Assembly (NCBI GenBank): GCA_030248215.1
Contig: JASANG010002517.1
Span: 124,001-188,000, forward strand
DNA length: 64,000 nucleotides
Origin: Enoplolaimus lenunculus
Lineage: Eukaryota > Nematoda > Enoplea > Enoplida > Thoracostomopsidae
Reading direction: 5' to 3'
The notes beneath the pieces are model-generated. The model saw nothing but the letters and a program-made list of their open reading frames with translations, was not told the origin of the DNA and did not search any database. Every line of letters starts with the position of its first letter. Within the stretch, counting starts at the first letter, position 1. Both the position numbers and the translations under genes were made by a program. Below are positions 10,534 to 21,100 of the stretch, piece after piece.

Positions 10534-12366
10534 ATGTCAACCTTACGTAACGATGGCACCAGTTCTGAAACGGAAAATTCAAGTATATCCAGCACCGGAA
10601 GTGAGCTTGAGTTTGAAATAATATCAGCGCAGTCGGATACGGCAGAAATATTTCGTTCCGTTCCGCCGGAATATTTATTCGATACAAACGGCGGTTGGAC
10701 GACGCGTAATCACAGCTGGTTCCCACGTTCAATTCGACGTGAAGTTGAATTGTTGTTTATTTTAGCTCGGGTTCGCGATTGTAACAGTATTGGCAGGCTG
10801 CCAAGAGAAATTTTGGAACGCATTGCGCAGTTTATTGCAGGTAAGTGTGGTATGCTCTGGTTACCGCTCAATACAGGTATCGACCGGACGGCCAATGTTA
10901 CTTTAACGGGCGCAACTGTAGATTAAGCGTATTCCTAAACCTACGCCTAGGCCTAAGCGTTGCAAAAATGAATTCCTAAGCCTAAGCCTAAGCCTAAACA
11001 AAAAATGTAATCTAGAATCTAAACCTACTCTTTTATAGACCCACCAGAATACTGGACGCCACTTAAAGTAACATGAGCCGACCGGACAGTGGCAGATCCA
11101 GAAATATCTAACGATGTCAGGCGACTAAAAGATATATCGTGAAATGACCCTGCGGGTTAGAAGCCAAGCGGAACGCAATCTTTGGTGGCATAAAAGTAAA
11201 AATTTCCACTCTGACGAAGACGCGCCCTTCCCTCGGCTCCAATCTGTATTCGGCCCACTGAACGGACCGGACCGAATTTGTCAACTGTCCGGTCCATGGA
11301 ACGCTACAGTGCGGTCCACACTTACGCCCATTGCTGGTCCAGCGATCAAGGGCGTCCAGTCCGGTCCGTTTGATACGATTTTAAAATTTGAAAATTTCAA
11401 TATATTAGCTTCCATCGGCTAAAAGGCAAAATTACACTTTTTATTATCCGACACTTTTGTGGTTTGCGCCTCGCAGTGGCAAAGTTTAGCTAAGGCTTAG
11501 GTTTAGGCTTAGGCTTAATTATAGGCTCAAAGGCGTCGGCTTAGGCACATCAGTATGCTAATACTGCTGTTACGGCCCTCAGATAAAAATGGGCCATTTG
11601 TGGATCGGGGGTAACTTTTCCACTGTTGAGGATTACGAAAGTAGCTATGATATTAGACGGGTTGATAGGCTTCACCGAGATTTCTGTTCCGGTTGTGTGT
11701 TTGACTCTTTGCAACATTTCAGGCCCGAACTTTCGCTGTTATTACGATGACATCGCCAGACGCAACGACGAAGCTGTTGTGACATTCCCACGGCCGTCAG
11801 AAATCAAACTAATTCGCCTGTCATTCCTACTCGGATGTACTACGTCGTTGCCTGGTCAACTGTCAACCGGTATCACAATTGGACCGTTTTACCTATGCTT
11901 CCACCCTGGTTACAGGGCACCTCGGGGTGCCGTCCGCTGTCCTGAACGTGAATACTACCCACAGTCAAAGAATCGGATAGGTTTGCGGTCCATGAAATTG
12001 CCTGGGCCGCCCAAATTGCGCTATTCTCCCAATATCGATATGGGATGGGTACCTGGACAGAATGAGCTTCACAGGTGGGACATTATCATTATGGCCGATG
12101 ACGATAAAAACGGAGACCGACGAGGAACTGTAGCTATGGCTATCCGACAAGCTGAGATTAGGATCGATGACAAAACCGGGGATTTGTACCGGATTCAACC
12201 GTCAGATGCGGGTACTGATACGGGTTCGGCGGCGCAGATTGAATTTTACCGGTCATGGAACTGTCCTGTGACGATTGGCGAAATTTTTAAGCGAGGATCA
12301 ATAATTGTGTATCCGGATGGATGCGAACAAGTGATGTGTAAGGATTTGAAGGTGAGTTTTGGATGA
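10534..12366 (+). CDS. Uncharacterised protein with F-box-like segment (2 exons seen)
   Basis: Exon 1 is 10534-10840 and exon 2 is 11723-12351. Both have GT-AG junctions and compatible phase (1). If the GTGAGT after 12351 is not used, the frame ends at 12366 after VSFG (about 316 aa); otherwise a 3' exon is missing. The ATG lies 3 nt after TTGTTTAG, a possible trans-splice acceptor. The first 50 residues are acidic and Ser/Thr-rich. Residues 70-102 include ELLFILARVRDCNSIGRLPR then EILERIAQFIAG, a helix pair like a short F-box. The rest has no family I recognise; it has Pro/Arg-rich and Asp-rich stretches (ADDDKNGDRRG) and no signal peptide or membrane segment. The protein may be lineage-specific. 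The intron contains a TTAGGC-bearing MITE with intact duplications. Confidence 0.7.
10890..11079. mobile_element. GGCC-ended MITE with perfect 8-bp target duplication
   Basis: The ends GGCCAATGTTACTTTAACGG and CCACTTAAAGTAACATGAGCC are inverted repeats. GACCGGAC flanks both sides (10882-10889 and 11080-11087). The interior holds CCTAAGCCTAAGCC blocks. It is in the intron of the preceding gene. Confidence 0.85.
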
Positions 12367-12589
12367 TGGACCTGGTATTTATGCAGGGATGGACTGGCAC
12401 TCAAAATCGACGCTGGCATTTTGATATACACCAGCCAACGACTGACCAGTTGCTTAACCAAAGTTTTTTCATTTGTTCAGTGGCATAAATTCTTACCGGG
12501 CAACTGGGTATTTATCCGGAGGGTCAAATGGTCAGTCTACCCCTGTATTTGGAGTTTTTCTTTTAAACTGTGATATAGACAGAGGCTTT

Positions 12590-12850
12590 TAGTGGCTCTT
12601 AAAGGCTTAGGCTTAGGTAATGGCTTACGTTTATGGTTAGGTAAATGCTTACTGTTTGGTAAAGGCTTAGACTTAAGTAAAGGCTTGCGGTTAGGTGAAG
12701 ACTTAGGCTTACGTAAAGGCCTAGGCTTAGATAATTGCTGAGGCTTGGGCTACGGTAAAGGCTTAGGCTTAGATAATTGCTTAGGCTTAGGCTAAGGTAA
12801 AGGCCTAGGCTTAGATAATTGCTTAGGCTTAGGTAAAGGCTTATATTTGA
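12590..12850 (+). repeat. Degenerate TTAGGC-type tandem array
   Basis: Runs of GGCTTAGGCTTAG are mixed with GGTAAAGGC and ATAATTGC, with a higher-order unit near 36 bp. No terminal repeats of the GGCC family are visible. Open frames here are repeat artefacts. From 12860 to 13110 I see nothing I can name. Confidence 0.7.
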
Positions 12851-13189
12851 TTTGTTTCAATGAATGTTAATATTTCAATGTTTTATTCCATGACGTCATG
12901 ATGTTTTTTTATTTTAATTTCGTTGTGTATTCCGGTGATTAAAAAAGCTTTGGCACCTGGAAGCCAGTTATACTGCACTACTTTACTATGTTTCTTTTCT
13001 TTATTAAGGGGCGTATCCGTCGACGCATAAGTGTATTCTAAACGTAAACCTAAATTTCAGCATAAGAATATGTCTGAAACTAAAGCAAAACTTAGGCAAA
13101 ATTTGGTCTATGGCGCTTAAGGTTCCATCGGGTAAAGTGCACCGTTTAACTCATTACGGTGTACTCGTGGATTATTGGTTACTAAATCT

Positions 13190-13310
13190 TCGCCCCTCAA
13201 CCAAATTGCCCAAAAATGGTCTGATTTTGGAAATTTTTGCATATTTAAGCTTTTCATGCCATTAACAATGATTTCACGCTTAAATTTGAATTTTTGAGCA
13301 TTCGTTTGGT
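13190..13310. repeat. Dispersed repeat ('GCCCAAAAATGGTC' family)
   Basis: GCCCAAAAATGGTCTGATTTTG followed by a CATATTT..GCTTTTCATG stretch recurs at about 49943-50060 and, inverted, at 24790-24865. The ends are unclear. Confidence 0.45.
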
Positions 13311-13557
13311 CAGGTCCAATCTGGGGACGGAAACTTACTGTCAAAAATTTTCATATGTTATATATGCCTTTCGATGCTTGTTTGGGGAGAGAGTCGAATG
13401 GTGCTAATTTTCTGGCGACTAACTCGAATTTGGGTAAAATTCTTTCTGCAGGATCAAGCTTTGAATATTTTCTCTGGTCTCCAGAAACAATTTATGTGGT
13501 TGCATAGTTAACATATGAAGTAGATTGACAATAAAACTGTGTCTATGTGCATACTTT

Positions 13558-13800
13558 CACTGTAAATTCCAGTAAGTTGATTTTAACTCAGAATGAGTTG
13601 AATTTACTCAGAAGTGTGAGCTTTGAGTTAGGTTTTTCTGAACTCAAAATTCTGAAATGATTCAACTCATTCTGAGTTAAGTAATTAATCAACTCACCCG
13701 GAATTAGATCTAAGTTATTTGGTGTTATTAACTCAGAAATAACCAAGGATAACTAATTCTCTCTCCGAGTTGATTAATTAACTCACTGGAATTTACAGGG
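13558..13800. mobile_element. Palindromic MITE, CACTGTAAATTCCAGT ends
   Basis: It starts CACTGTAAATTCCAGTAAGT and ends in the inverse ACTCACTGGAATTTACAGGG. The interior is built from AACTCA and TGAGTT words. Its design resembles the TA-flanked GAGTCAAATT family, but the sequence differs. Confidence 0.65.
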
Positions 13801-14379
13801 TTACAACAGCAGTGTTTAAAGTAAATTTTTTAATGATTGTAACAATGGGAGCGAGAATGAGTTTTCGGGTTACATTTGTTTCTGTTCAAGCAAAAGTTGG
13901 CATAAAAATTTCAAGGATATTTTATATTTTTGCCAACACAATTCAGACGGGCAAATATTCATCGGGCTTTCTAAAATTTTCAAGAAAAATCGCGTATGCG
14001 CCGATATTTTTAAGATTGTGGATGAATTTCATAATTTTACTCCATTTCTCACAATTGCAGCAAATCTGTAATGAAAAGATGCGAGATATATATACGTGAT
14101 ATATAACTAATTTTAAGCGTAATAATAATTAAATTTCCGGTATTTCTGTAATGGAATAACGGAAACAGAAACGAATACCGAATTTTGATGGAAACGGATA
14201 TCCGACCCTGCCACATAGGAACCCAAAATATTTTGTCAAGGAGCTAAACAAATTATATACCAATCGACGCAGCTCACAGAGCTAATAATGGCGGAAAAAA
14301 CTAAAACGTTCGCCTCATATTTCATTGTGTGCGCGGGAAGTAAAAACTGCCAAAAACTGGATGTGGATGTCAACAAATT

Positions 14380-14665
14380 TTACCGGAGGCACAAGCGAAG
14401 CAAAATGAATTTTCTAATTTTAACAACGTGAAATTTTTGGCGCTTTTCCAGAAAATTCTGTAGTTAAAAGTTCCAAAATTTCTCCAGAGTATACAAGGTT
14501 GACTTGCGCGGAGGTTTGCCTCCGGCTCCGGCTCCGGTGGAATTTTTGCTGTATTTTGCATAGTTTTACAAAATTTATTTTTTGGCGCGTATTTTTTAAA
14601 CATTTGGCACATATTTTGAAGAAAACTTGCCAAGATTCCGTAAAAATAAGCGGTTTTGCTCACCT
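14380..14665. repeat. Diverged 'CCGGAGGT' foldback element
   Basis: It shares GGAGGCACAAGCG-like, GAGGTTTGCCTCCGGCTCCG and TTTTGCATAGTTTTACAAAATTT blocks with the better copy at 50971-51337. Short pieces also lie at 32490-32560, 32905-32990 and 36885-36990. Just upstream, 13850-14212 holds an inverted copy of the CAGGGTGTAACCGGATATCC family. Confidence 0.45.
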
Positions 14666-14711
14666 CCGGCTCCCTTTTCCATTCCCTGTAAAGTGCTACT
14701 CTACCAACTAG

Positions 14712-14875
14712 CACTAGCGGATCCTGATTCGGCATACATTCCGTCATCAGAAAATTTATAGCGATAACATGGCAAGGTCGATCCCTACTTTGCAATTTTT
14801 CCTCTTAGAAAATTTTTCGATAAAATTTTTTGTGATAAAATGGTAAAATCTGTACCTTTACATATTTTGCGTTTC
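14712..14875. repeat. hAT-like MITE fragment ('CACTAGCGGATC' family)
   Basis: CACTAGCGGATCCTG is followed by ATAAAATGGTAAAATCTGTACC and GCGTTTCATAATA, shared with 17848-18090 and with the cleaner copy at 45160-45364. Confidence 0.5.
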
Positions 14876-15278
14876 ATAATAAGGGATTCACGTTATAACC
14901 GGCACAGGCGGGACACGGTTTGTCATGATATTCAGCAGGACAGTGTAATCTTTGGGTGCTGATAAATGAATGTAAAGTTGAACGGCAGAGGCACAGATGT
15001 GGTTTAAATACCAAATACATGCCTGCAAAACGTTTCCGACACGAAATCGCGTACAATTACAACTTCATAAAATTCAAAAATTCAAATTTCACATTCTACT
15101 ATCATATGATATTCAACAGGACAATTTGGGTACCTCAAGCATGCAGACATTTGAAAATATATCGTATAATATTCGCAGACAATACCTCGAATTTCATATA
15201 CTGAAGAACAAAATTTGACTTACACATTACAACAGCAGACAAATACGTATTTTGGAATGCGGTATGGTGTCTACAAAC

Positions 15279-17427
15279 CAGGGCCGGATTAAGGTGGTGA
15301 GAGGCCCGGGACCCATATGACCAGAAGGTATGGGGTCCGTACGACTAGGAGACCCGGGGCCCATCCGACTAGCATGCCCTTTTTAACATAATTATTTTAT
15401 GCATCAGAGCTTAAAGCAATACATTTTAATGAAATAAATTGTACCGAAAGTACGAAACAAAATTTCGGCCGGCGACTTTTTAGATTTACACTTAGAGAAG
15501 TCACCTACAATTCTACCGAAGTCTAGACATTTTCTGAAATCCGAAAATGGACGGCGCGGGACCCCGTTTTTTTCTTTTTCTTGCTTTTTCGACCACGCTA
15601 TTTTCCAAAAGTATCTTTGAACACAGTCTTAAGGTGGCACCAAATCCACGATTCTACCGAATCCGACCCGGAATCCGTATCCATTGCTAATTTGTAGAAT
15701 CTGAATCCGAATCTTGCATGTTGCGAATTTCAAATATATCTATAATTTGTTTCAGAATATCAACGTAATGCCACCAGCATAACTTTAAACGTTGGTATTA
15801 ATATTTCGATCTCGGCCTTAGTCCTGAGATTTGTAACCTGTAATAAAAATATTGATTTATATAACGATTACTTGAATTTTATTGTTTAAAAAGAAAAACA
15901 TATTGCTAAACACTGTTGGCTTTGGTTTTTCATTCGGTTTTTTCAGAATTGAAATCGGATCCGAATCCGAACCTTTGTTACCACCCTGGTGTGAGTTTTT
16001 ACCCTACTTCGGTGGCCAGAGGTTTTATCTAGGAGCAGGAATGTGCGTGGATATGAGTTTTCTAGCTATGTTGTGCACCGGCCATTGCCAACAACCAACT
16101 GGCCAGCCACTGACAATAACACAAAAAGTTAAAAAATTGACATCATCAATTTAATATTTTAAATCTTATTTAGATTTCGATTCTAAAACTTTTAGCTGAA
16201 AATGTTGTCTACTGTTATCATTGTGGTCAATGTTAAGATTGAATCACTAGTTGAAACTACTTTGGTTACAGTTGTATTCTGGTCAGCTTTTGTGGTGAGA
16301 TAAAGCGCTTGATATGATTGGATTCCATTGCTTTTTAAAAATATAGTGAAATCTTTCACTGGAGTACATATGTATAAATATTTTTTGACAATAATTATGG
16401 GAACTAGGAGTTAAAATGCTCTGCAAGGACCATTGCAAAAATAGGTTTCCAAACTGCATCAGAAACAAATTTGTAATGTGTAGAAACGAGATGAAATAAA
16501 TTTCCATTGTTCAGCACTGTAAGGTCCGAAGAAGCCTTAGTCCAGTTGCACATGTGTCCAACTACGCGTAGTAGTATATGTTAATGCTAATGCGATTTAA
16601 ACGTACTGATTATCCACATGTTCCTTTACATGGGCTTTGGGGCACTTTATTTTCGTGTAAAAATATACGCTTCGAAGTTGCAAAATGTAGGAACATGTGT
16701 TTATATTTTTACTGTTGCTCGCCGAGTCATTTATACAAATGCTTGATAATTTTGTAAATTTGTATATTGGGCGGCAGGCGCCAGTGACCGGCCGGCCAAT
16801 AGAAAAAGTGGTAATTGCACAACACTACTCCTAGTACTGTGGCAGTGTAGTCCAGCCGTGATGCAGTAGGCCAGATTGCAGCCGGATAGATGTTGCCTGT
16901 CTGCTTACCAAAAAGCAATCATAAAATAGTGCAATGATGATTGATAAGGATTGCCAATGCAAGGGCACCCTTGGTCGAAAACCGAAGTTCCGGTCCTGAA
17001 TATAGCTAATCTGACTACACCACTTTTCATCGTAATACCATAAGTTTGGGATCAGAAATGATAGATGGTATAGGCTTAGCTGCCCAGATTCAACCTTGTA
17101 GAAACCAGAAAAGTAGATAAAGCTGTAGAACTTTGTCAACATTTTGAAAATTATTTTGTATATCCTTTTATATAACACTGCCGAACAACGCAATCAGTAC
17201 TTCCCAAAAACCGCGTAGCGGTACAACAAACGTTAGAGTAAGAATAGTCGGCCGCCCCCAAACAGGTCCGAGAGGGCTCCCCAATGGAATGTTTCACAGC
17301 TTGTATTACTTCGTGGTCCGCCAAAATTTTTTGTTGGCTTCTTATCAATTGAATCTGCACATCGTGCTTTTCGGTTAGTGGGAGGCCTTTTGGTGAGAGG
17401 CCCGGGCCCCCCTTTAATCCGGCGCTG
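15279..17427. mobile_element. hAT-type element, 2.15 kb, perfect 8-bp target duplication
   Basis: CTACAAAC flanks both sides (15271-15278 and 17428-17435). The ends are CAGGGCCGGATTAAGG and, inverted, CAGCGCCGGATTAAAG; CA-starting ends with 8-bp duplications are typical of hAT. The interior is AT-rich. I recognise no transposase, so it appears non-autonomous. It probably contains further insertions, for example a GAATCCGAA-rich stretch near 15640-15990. Confidence 0.8.
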
Positions 17428-17847
17428 CTACAAACAGACATTTTTATGTTGTTGTTGTTTTTTTTGAAATGACATCATTTTTAGATTGTGTACGCGTGTG
17501 TTTGTATTTTATGTTTTTTTGCGGGAAAGTATGTCTTTGAAGCAGGAGCTGTTGAGTGTAAGTTAGCGTTTTCGTGAAAATTTGCCTCTGTTTCGTGTTA
17601 TAAACCATTTTTCTAGTAAATAATTCAACTTTTTAATATTTTAGTTTCATAACTTGAACTCAAAGCGTTTTATTCATTTGTTTTTTCAATCCTCGTCGTA
17701 TTTTTAAGCTGTTTGGCTACAAATGTCTCCCGACAATTTGTCGTCAGACGACTCGTCACTCGATAACTTGGATTTTGACATTTCTATCAACGCGACAAGT
17801 CGTCCCCTTAAGTATACTTAGGCTTTGCCTTAGGATTACGTTTAGGC

Positions 17848-18090
17848 CCACTAGCGGATCCAGAGAGGGGGCAGGGGGCGTACGCCCCCCCCCCCCGTCA
17901 GAATGATTTTATAATAAAACGATAAGATGCCTGTTTTACAATTTTCCTCGTCAAAAATTTTTTGTAAAAATGCATTTTTCGCCAAAGAAAACTTTTTGGT
18001 GATAAAATGTTAAGTTCCCTATCTTACAATTTTTGCGTTTCATAACATTTGCCAGTCCGCCCCCCCCGTCGAAAATTTTTGGACCCGCCT
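17848..18090. repeat. hAT-like MITE upstream of PARP3
   Basis: It begins CACTAGCGGATCCAGAGAGG, has C-rich runs inside each end, and ends near TTTTTGGACCCGCC. It is the same family as 45160-45364. No matching flanks were found. It ends about 80 bp before the PARP3 start codon and may lie in its 5' flank. Confidence 0.5.
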
Positions 18091-18173
18091 TTGTATTGCT
18101 GCAGTCATAGTCTCGGCTTGTAGGGTTTCACAAATACATTTAAATACTAAAAAACATTTTATTTGGCTCCAAA

Positions 18174-21100
18174 ATGGCACCAAAACGAAAAACAAAGGCT
18201 GCATCCGGGGACACATCGAATTCAGCAACGCCGGATGTGACGGATTATTCAAAAATGACGCTGGCGGAACTACGAGCTGAATGCGAATCGAAAGGTGTCG
18301 ACAGTAGTGGAAAAAAGCAACAGTTGATTGATCGTTTGAACGGTAAACAAATATTGAAAATGTTTCGAAAAACATTAATTTCGGTTAACAATTAAAGATT
18401 CACGAAATTTTGTCGGAACAGGAACAGCAACAGGAATTGAATTTTTATGCAGGAACCTGAACAGGAACACGAACCGAAACCGGAGAATTTGAAATAATTT
18501 TCATCACCGAATTACTGTTGGACTTTTTACAAAAGTTGCCAAAAAATGGCTTAAGAGAATTGTCATCTATTTCATCATTAAGTTTTGCGAAAACACATCA
18601 GGAAGAATTTAGTAACAAAATTGAACTGGGTACAAAAACACTATTTCCAATATTTAAATGATTGTGAATAATTTACCACAAAGCCGTTGACATTCCAGTT
18701 CCTGCATCTGTGAATGCAGGAACAGGAACAGGAATTGAATTTTGCAGAATTCCGGTCGGAACTGGAATTCCGGTCGAACCCTGATATATATTTGTATATA
18801 TGCTTTAGAAAAACCAATTGATTTAGGTGAAAACTATAGCAACTTAATATACATTTGCTCGGAAAATGTATAGAACAGAGCCGTAACAGTAGTGTAAGCA
18901 TATTCCTATGTATAGAACAGGGTCGTAGCAATAGTAGAACCATATTCTTAAGCCTACGCCAAAACCTAAGAATGAGCTTAAGCGTAAGCCTAAGTAAAGA
19001 ATACTCTAAAACGTAAGCTTACTCTATTGCAATCCTACAGAAAAACGTTCCGCCCCCGATCTGTCGTGTCCAAGACAGAGGCGGGTCTTTTTGAAGGTCA
19101 TAGACCGCTCGGAATTCATATACCAAAATATTCTGGCCAGGTAAGTATTCCTGTTCCGACCGGAATTCTTGCAAAATTCAATTCCTGTTCCTGTTCCTGT
19201 TTGTGCATTTAAAGATGTAGGAACTGGATTTTTTACTGTTTTGTGACAAATTATTCATAATCATTTAAATATTGGAAACTTTGTTTGTGCTAAATTGTCA
19301 TATATTTTGAAATGAGTGGTTTTGCAATTACTTCCGTTTTGTTCATAAACTGTTATATGCATGTATATATGTATGTATAAACGGAATCGAAATAGAAATG
19401 TTATCTTTTGGGTTGAAAATGTGGGCTGCATATCGGTTTCATGCCCTTTAAAATGGGTTGACAATTTTGATTTTTTTGAAAAAATTATATATTTACGAAG
19501 GCACACAGTAGTGAAAACGCATCGGGAACGAACCGAGCAAGCTAAACGCAATTTTAATACTAAACAGCTGCCATAATAGAAAATTTTTGGTGTTATTCCA
19601 TGTTGGGAGCCTTGGCCCGAATACATCCTTTGGGATCAAACTTGTGGATATTTATTAAATTTTAGGCGACGAAGACGAACCACCGCCAGCAAAACTAAAC
19701 AAACAATCAACAATTGAACGCGCAATGGCTGTTGTTGCTGCAGACGCGAAGAAAACTTCAAAGAAACCACATTCGTACGCGGTTGATCCGTATTTTCCGT
19801 ATCCTGGTTCAACGGTGAGTCGGATCAGTTGATTATGCATCGTTTAGACGTCCAAGGATGTACAACTAACGCGTGTCACAAAGTGCTCTGTGACACGCGT
19901 TAGGGTAGGGTTAACAGAAAAAAGTGTTACGGTAGGGTTAACGCGTGACACACTTTTAACGGGCTTGGATGAGCTTGAGTTTACAATCGTAGTTGAAATT
20001 TTTTCAATCCGAGTTGAATAACTATGGCATCTGTCGAGTTCAGTTATCGACGATTTCGTGGTTCAATTTTGTAGGTTCAAACTGTTTCTGTTGGTGTATA
20101 AATTTTGTTAAGGTTTATGAAGACTACAGTTGTATGCTCAATCAGACAAATATCGGAAATAACAACAACAAATATTATGTTATTCAAGTTCTACAGAGCG
20201 GCACGGCGTATTATGCATTCAATCGATGGGGTCGAGTTGTAAGTTGGCTTTCAATCGTTGGGGTCGAGTTGTAAGTTGGCTTTCAATTGATGGGGTCGAG
20301 TTGTAAGTTGGCTTTCAATCGATGGGGTCGAGTTGTAAGTTGGCTTTCAATCGTTGGGGTCGAGTTGTAAGTTGGTTTTCAATTGATGGGGTCGAGTTGT
20401 AAGTTGGCTTTCAATCGTTGGGGTCGAGTTGTAAGTTGGCTTTCAATTGATGGGGTCGAGTTGTAAGTTGGCTTTCAATCGTTGGGGTCGAGTTGTAAGT
20501 TGGCTTTCAATTGATGGGGTCGACTTGTAAGTTGGCTTTCAATCGTTGGGGTCGAGTTGTAAGTTGGCTTTCAATCGATGGGGTCGACTTGTAAGTTGGC
20601 TTTCAATCGATGGGGTCGACTTGTAAGTTGGCTTTCAATCGATGGGGTCGACTTGTAAGTTGGCTTTCAATCGATGGGGTCGAGTTGTAAGTTGGCTTTC
20701 AATCGATGGGGTCGAGTTGTAAGTTGGCTTTGAAGCGATGGGGTCGACTTGTAAGTTGGCTTTCAATCGTTGGGGTCGAGTTGTAAGTTGGCTTTCAATC
20801 GAGGGGGTCGACTTGTAAGTTGGCTTTCAATCGATGGGGTCGACTTGTAAGTTGGCTTTCAATCGATGGGGTCGACTTGTAAGTTGGCTTTCAATCGTTG
20901 GGGTCGAGTTGTAAGTTGGCTTTCAATCGATGGGGTCGACTTGTAAGTTGGCTTTCAATCGATGGGGTCGAGTGGTAAGTTGGCTTTCAATCGATGGGGT
21001 CGACTTGTAAGTTGGCTTTCAATCGATGGGGTCGAGTTGTAAGTTGGCTTTCAATCGATGGGGTCGAGTTGTAAGTTGGCTTTGAAGCGATGGGGTCGAC

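Noticed and set aside
10890-11079. Interstitial telomere repeats as a scar of chromosome fusion
   Set aside because: The hexamers sit between inverted ends with an 8-bp duplication, so transposition explains them better.
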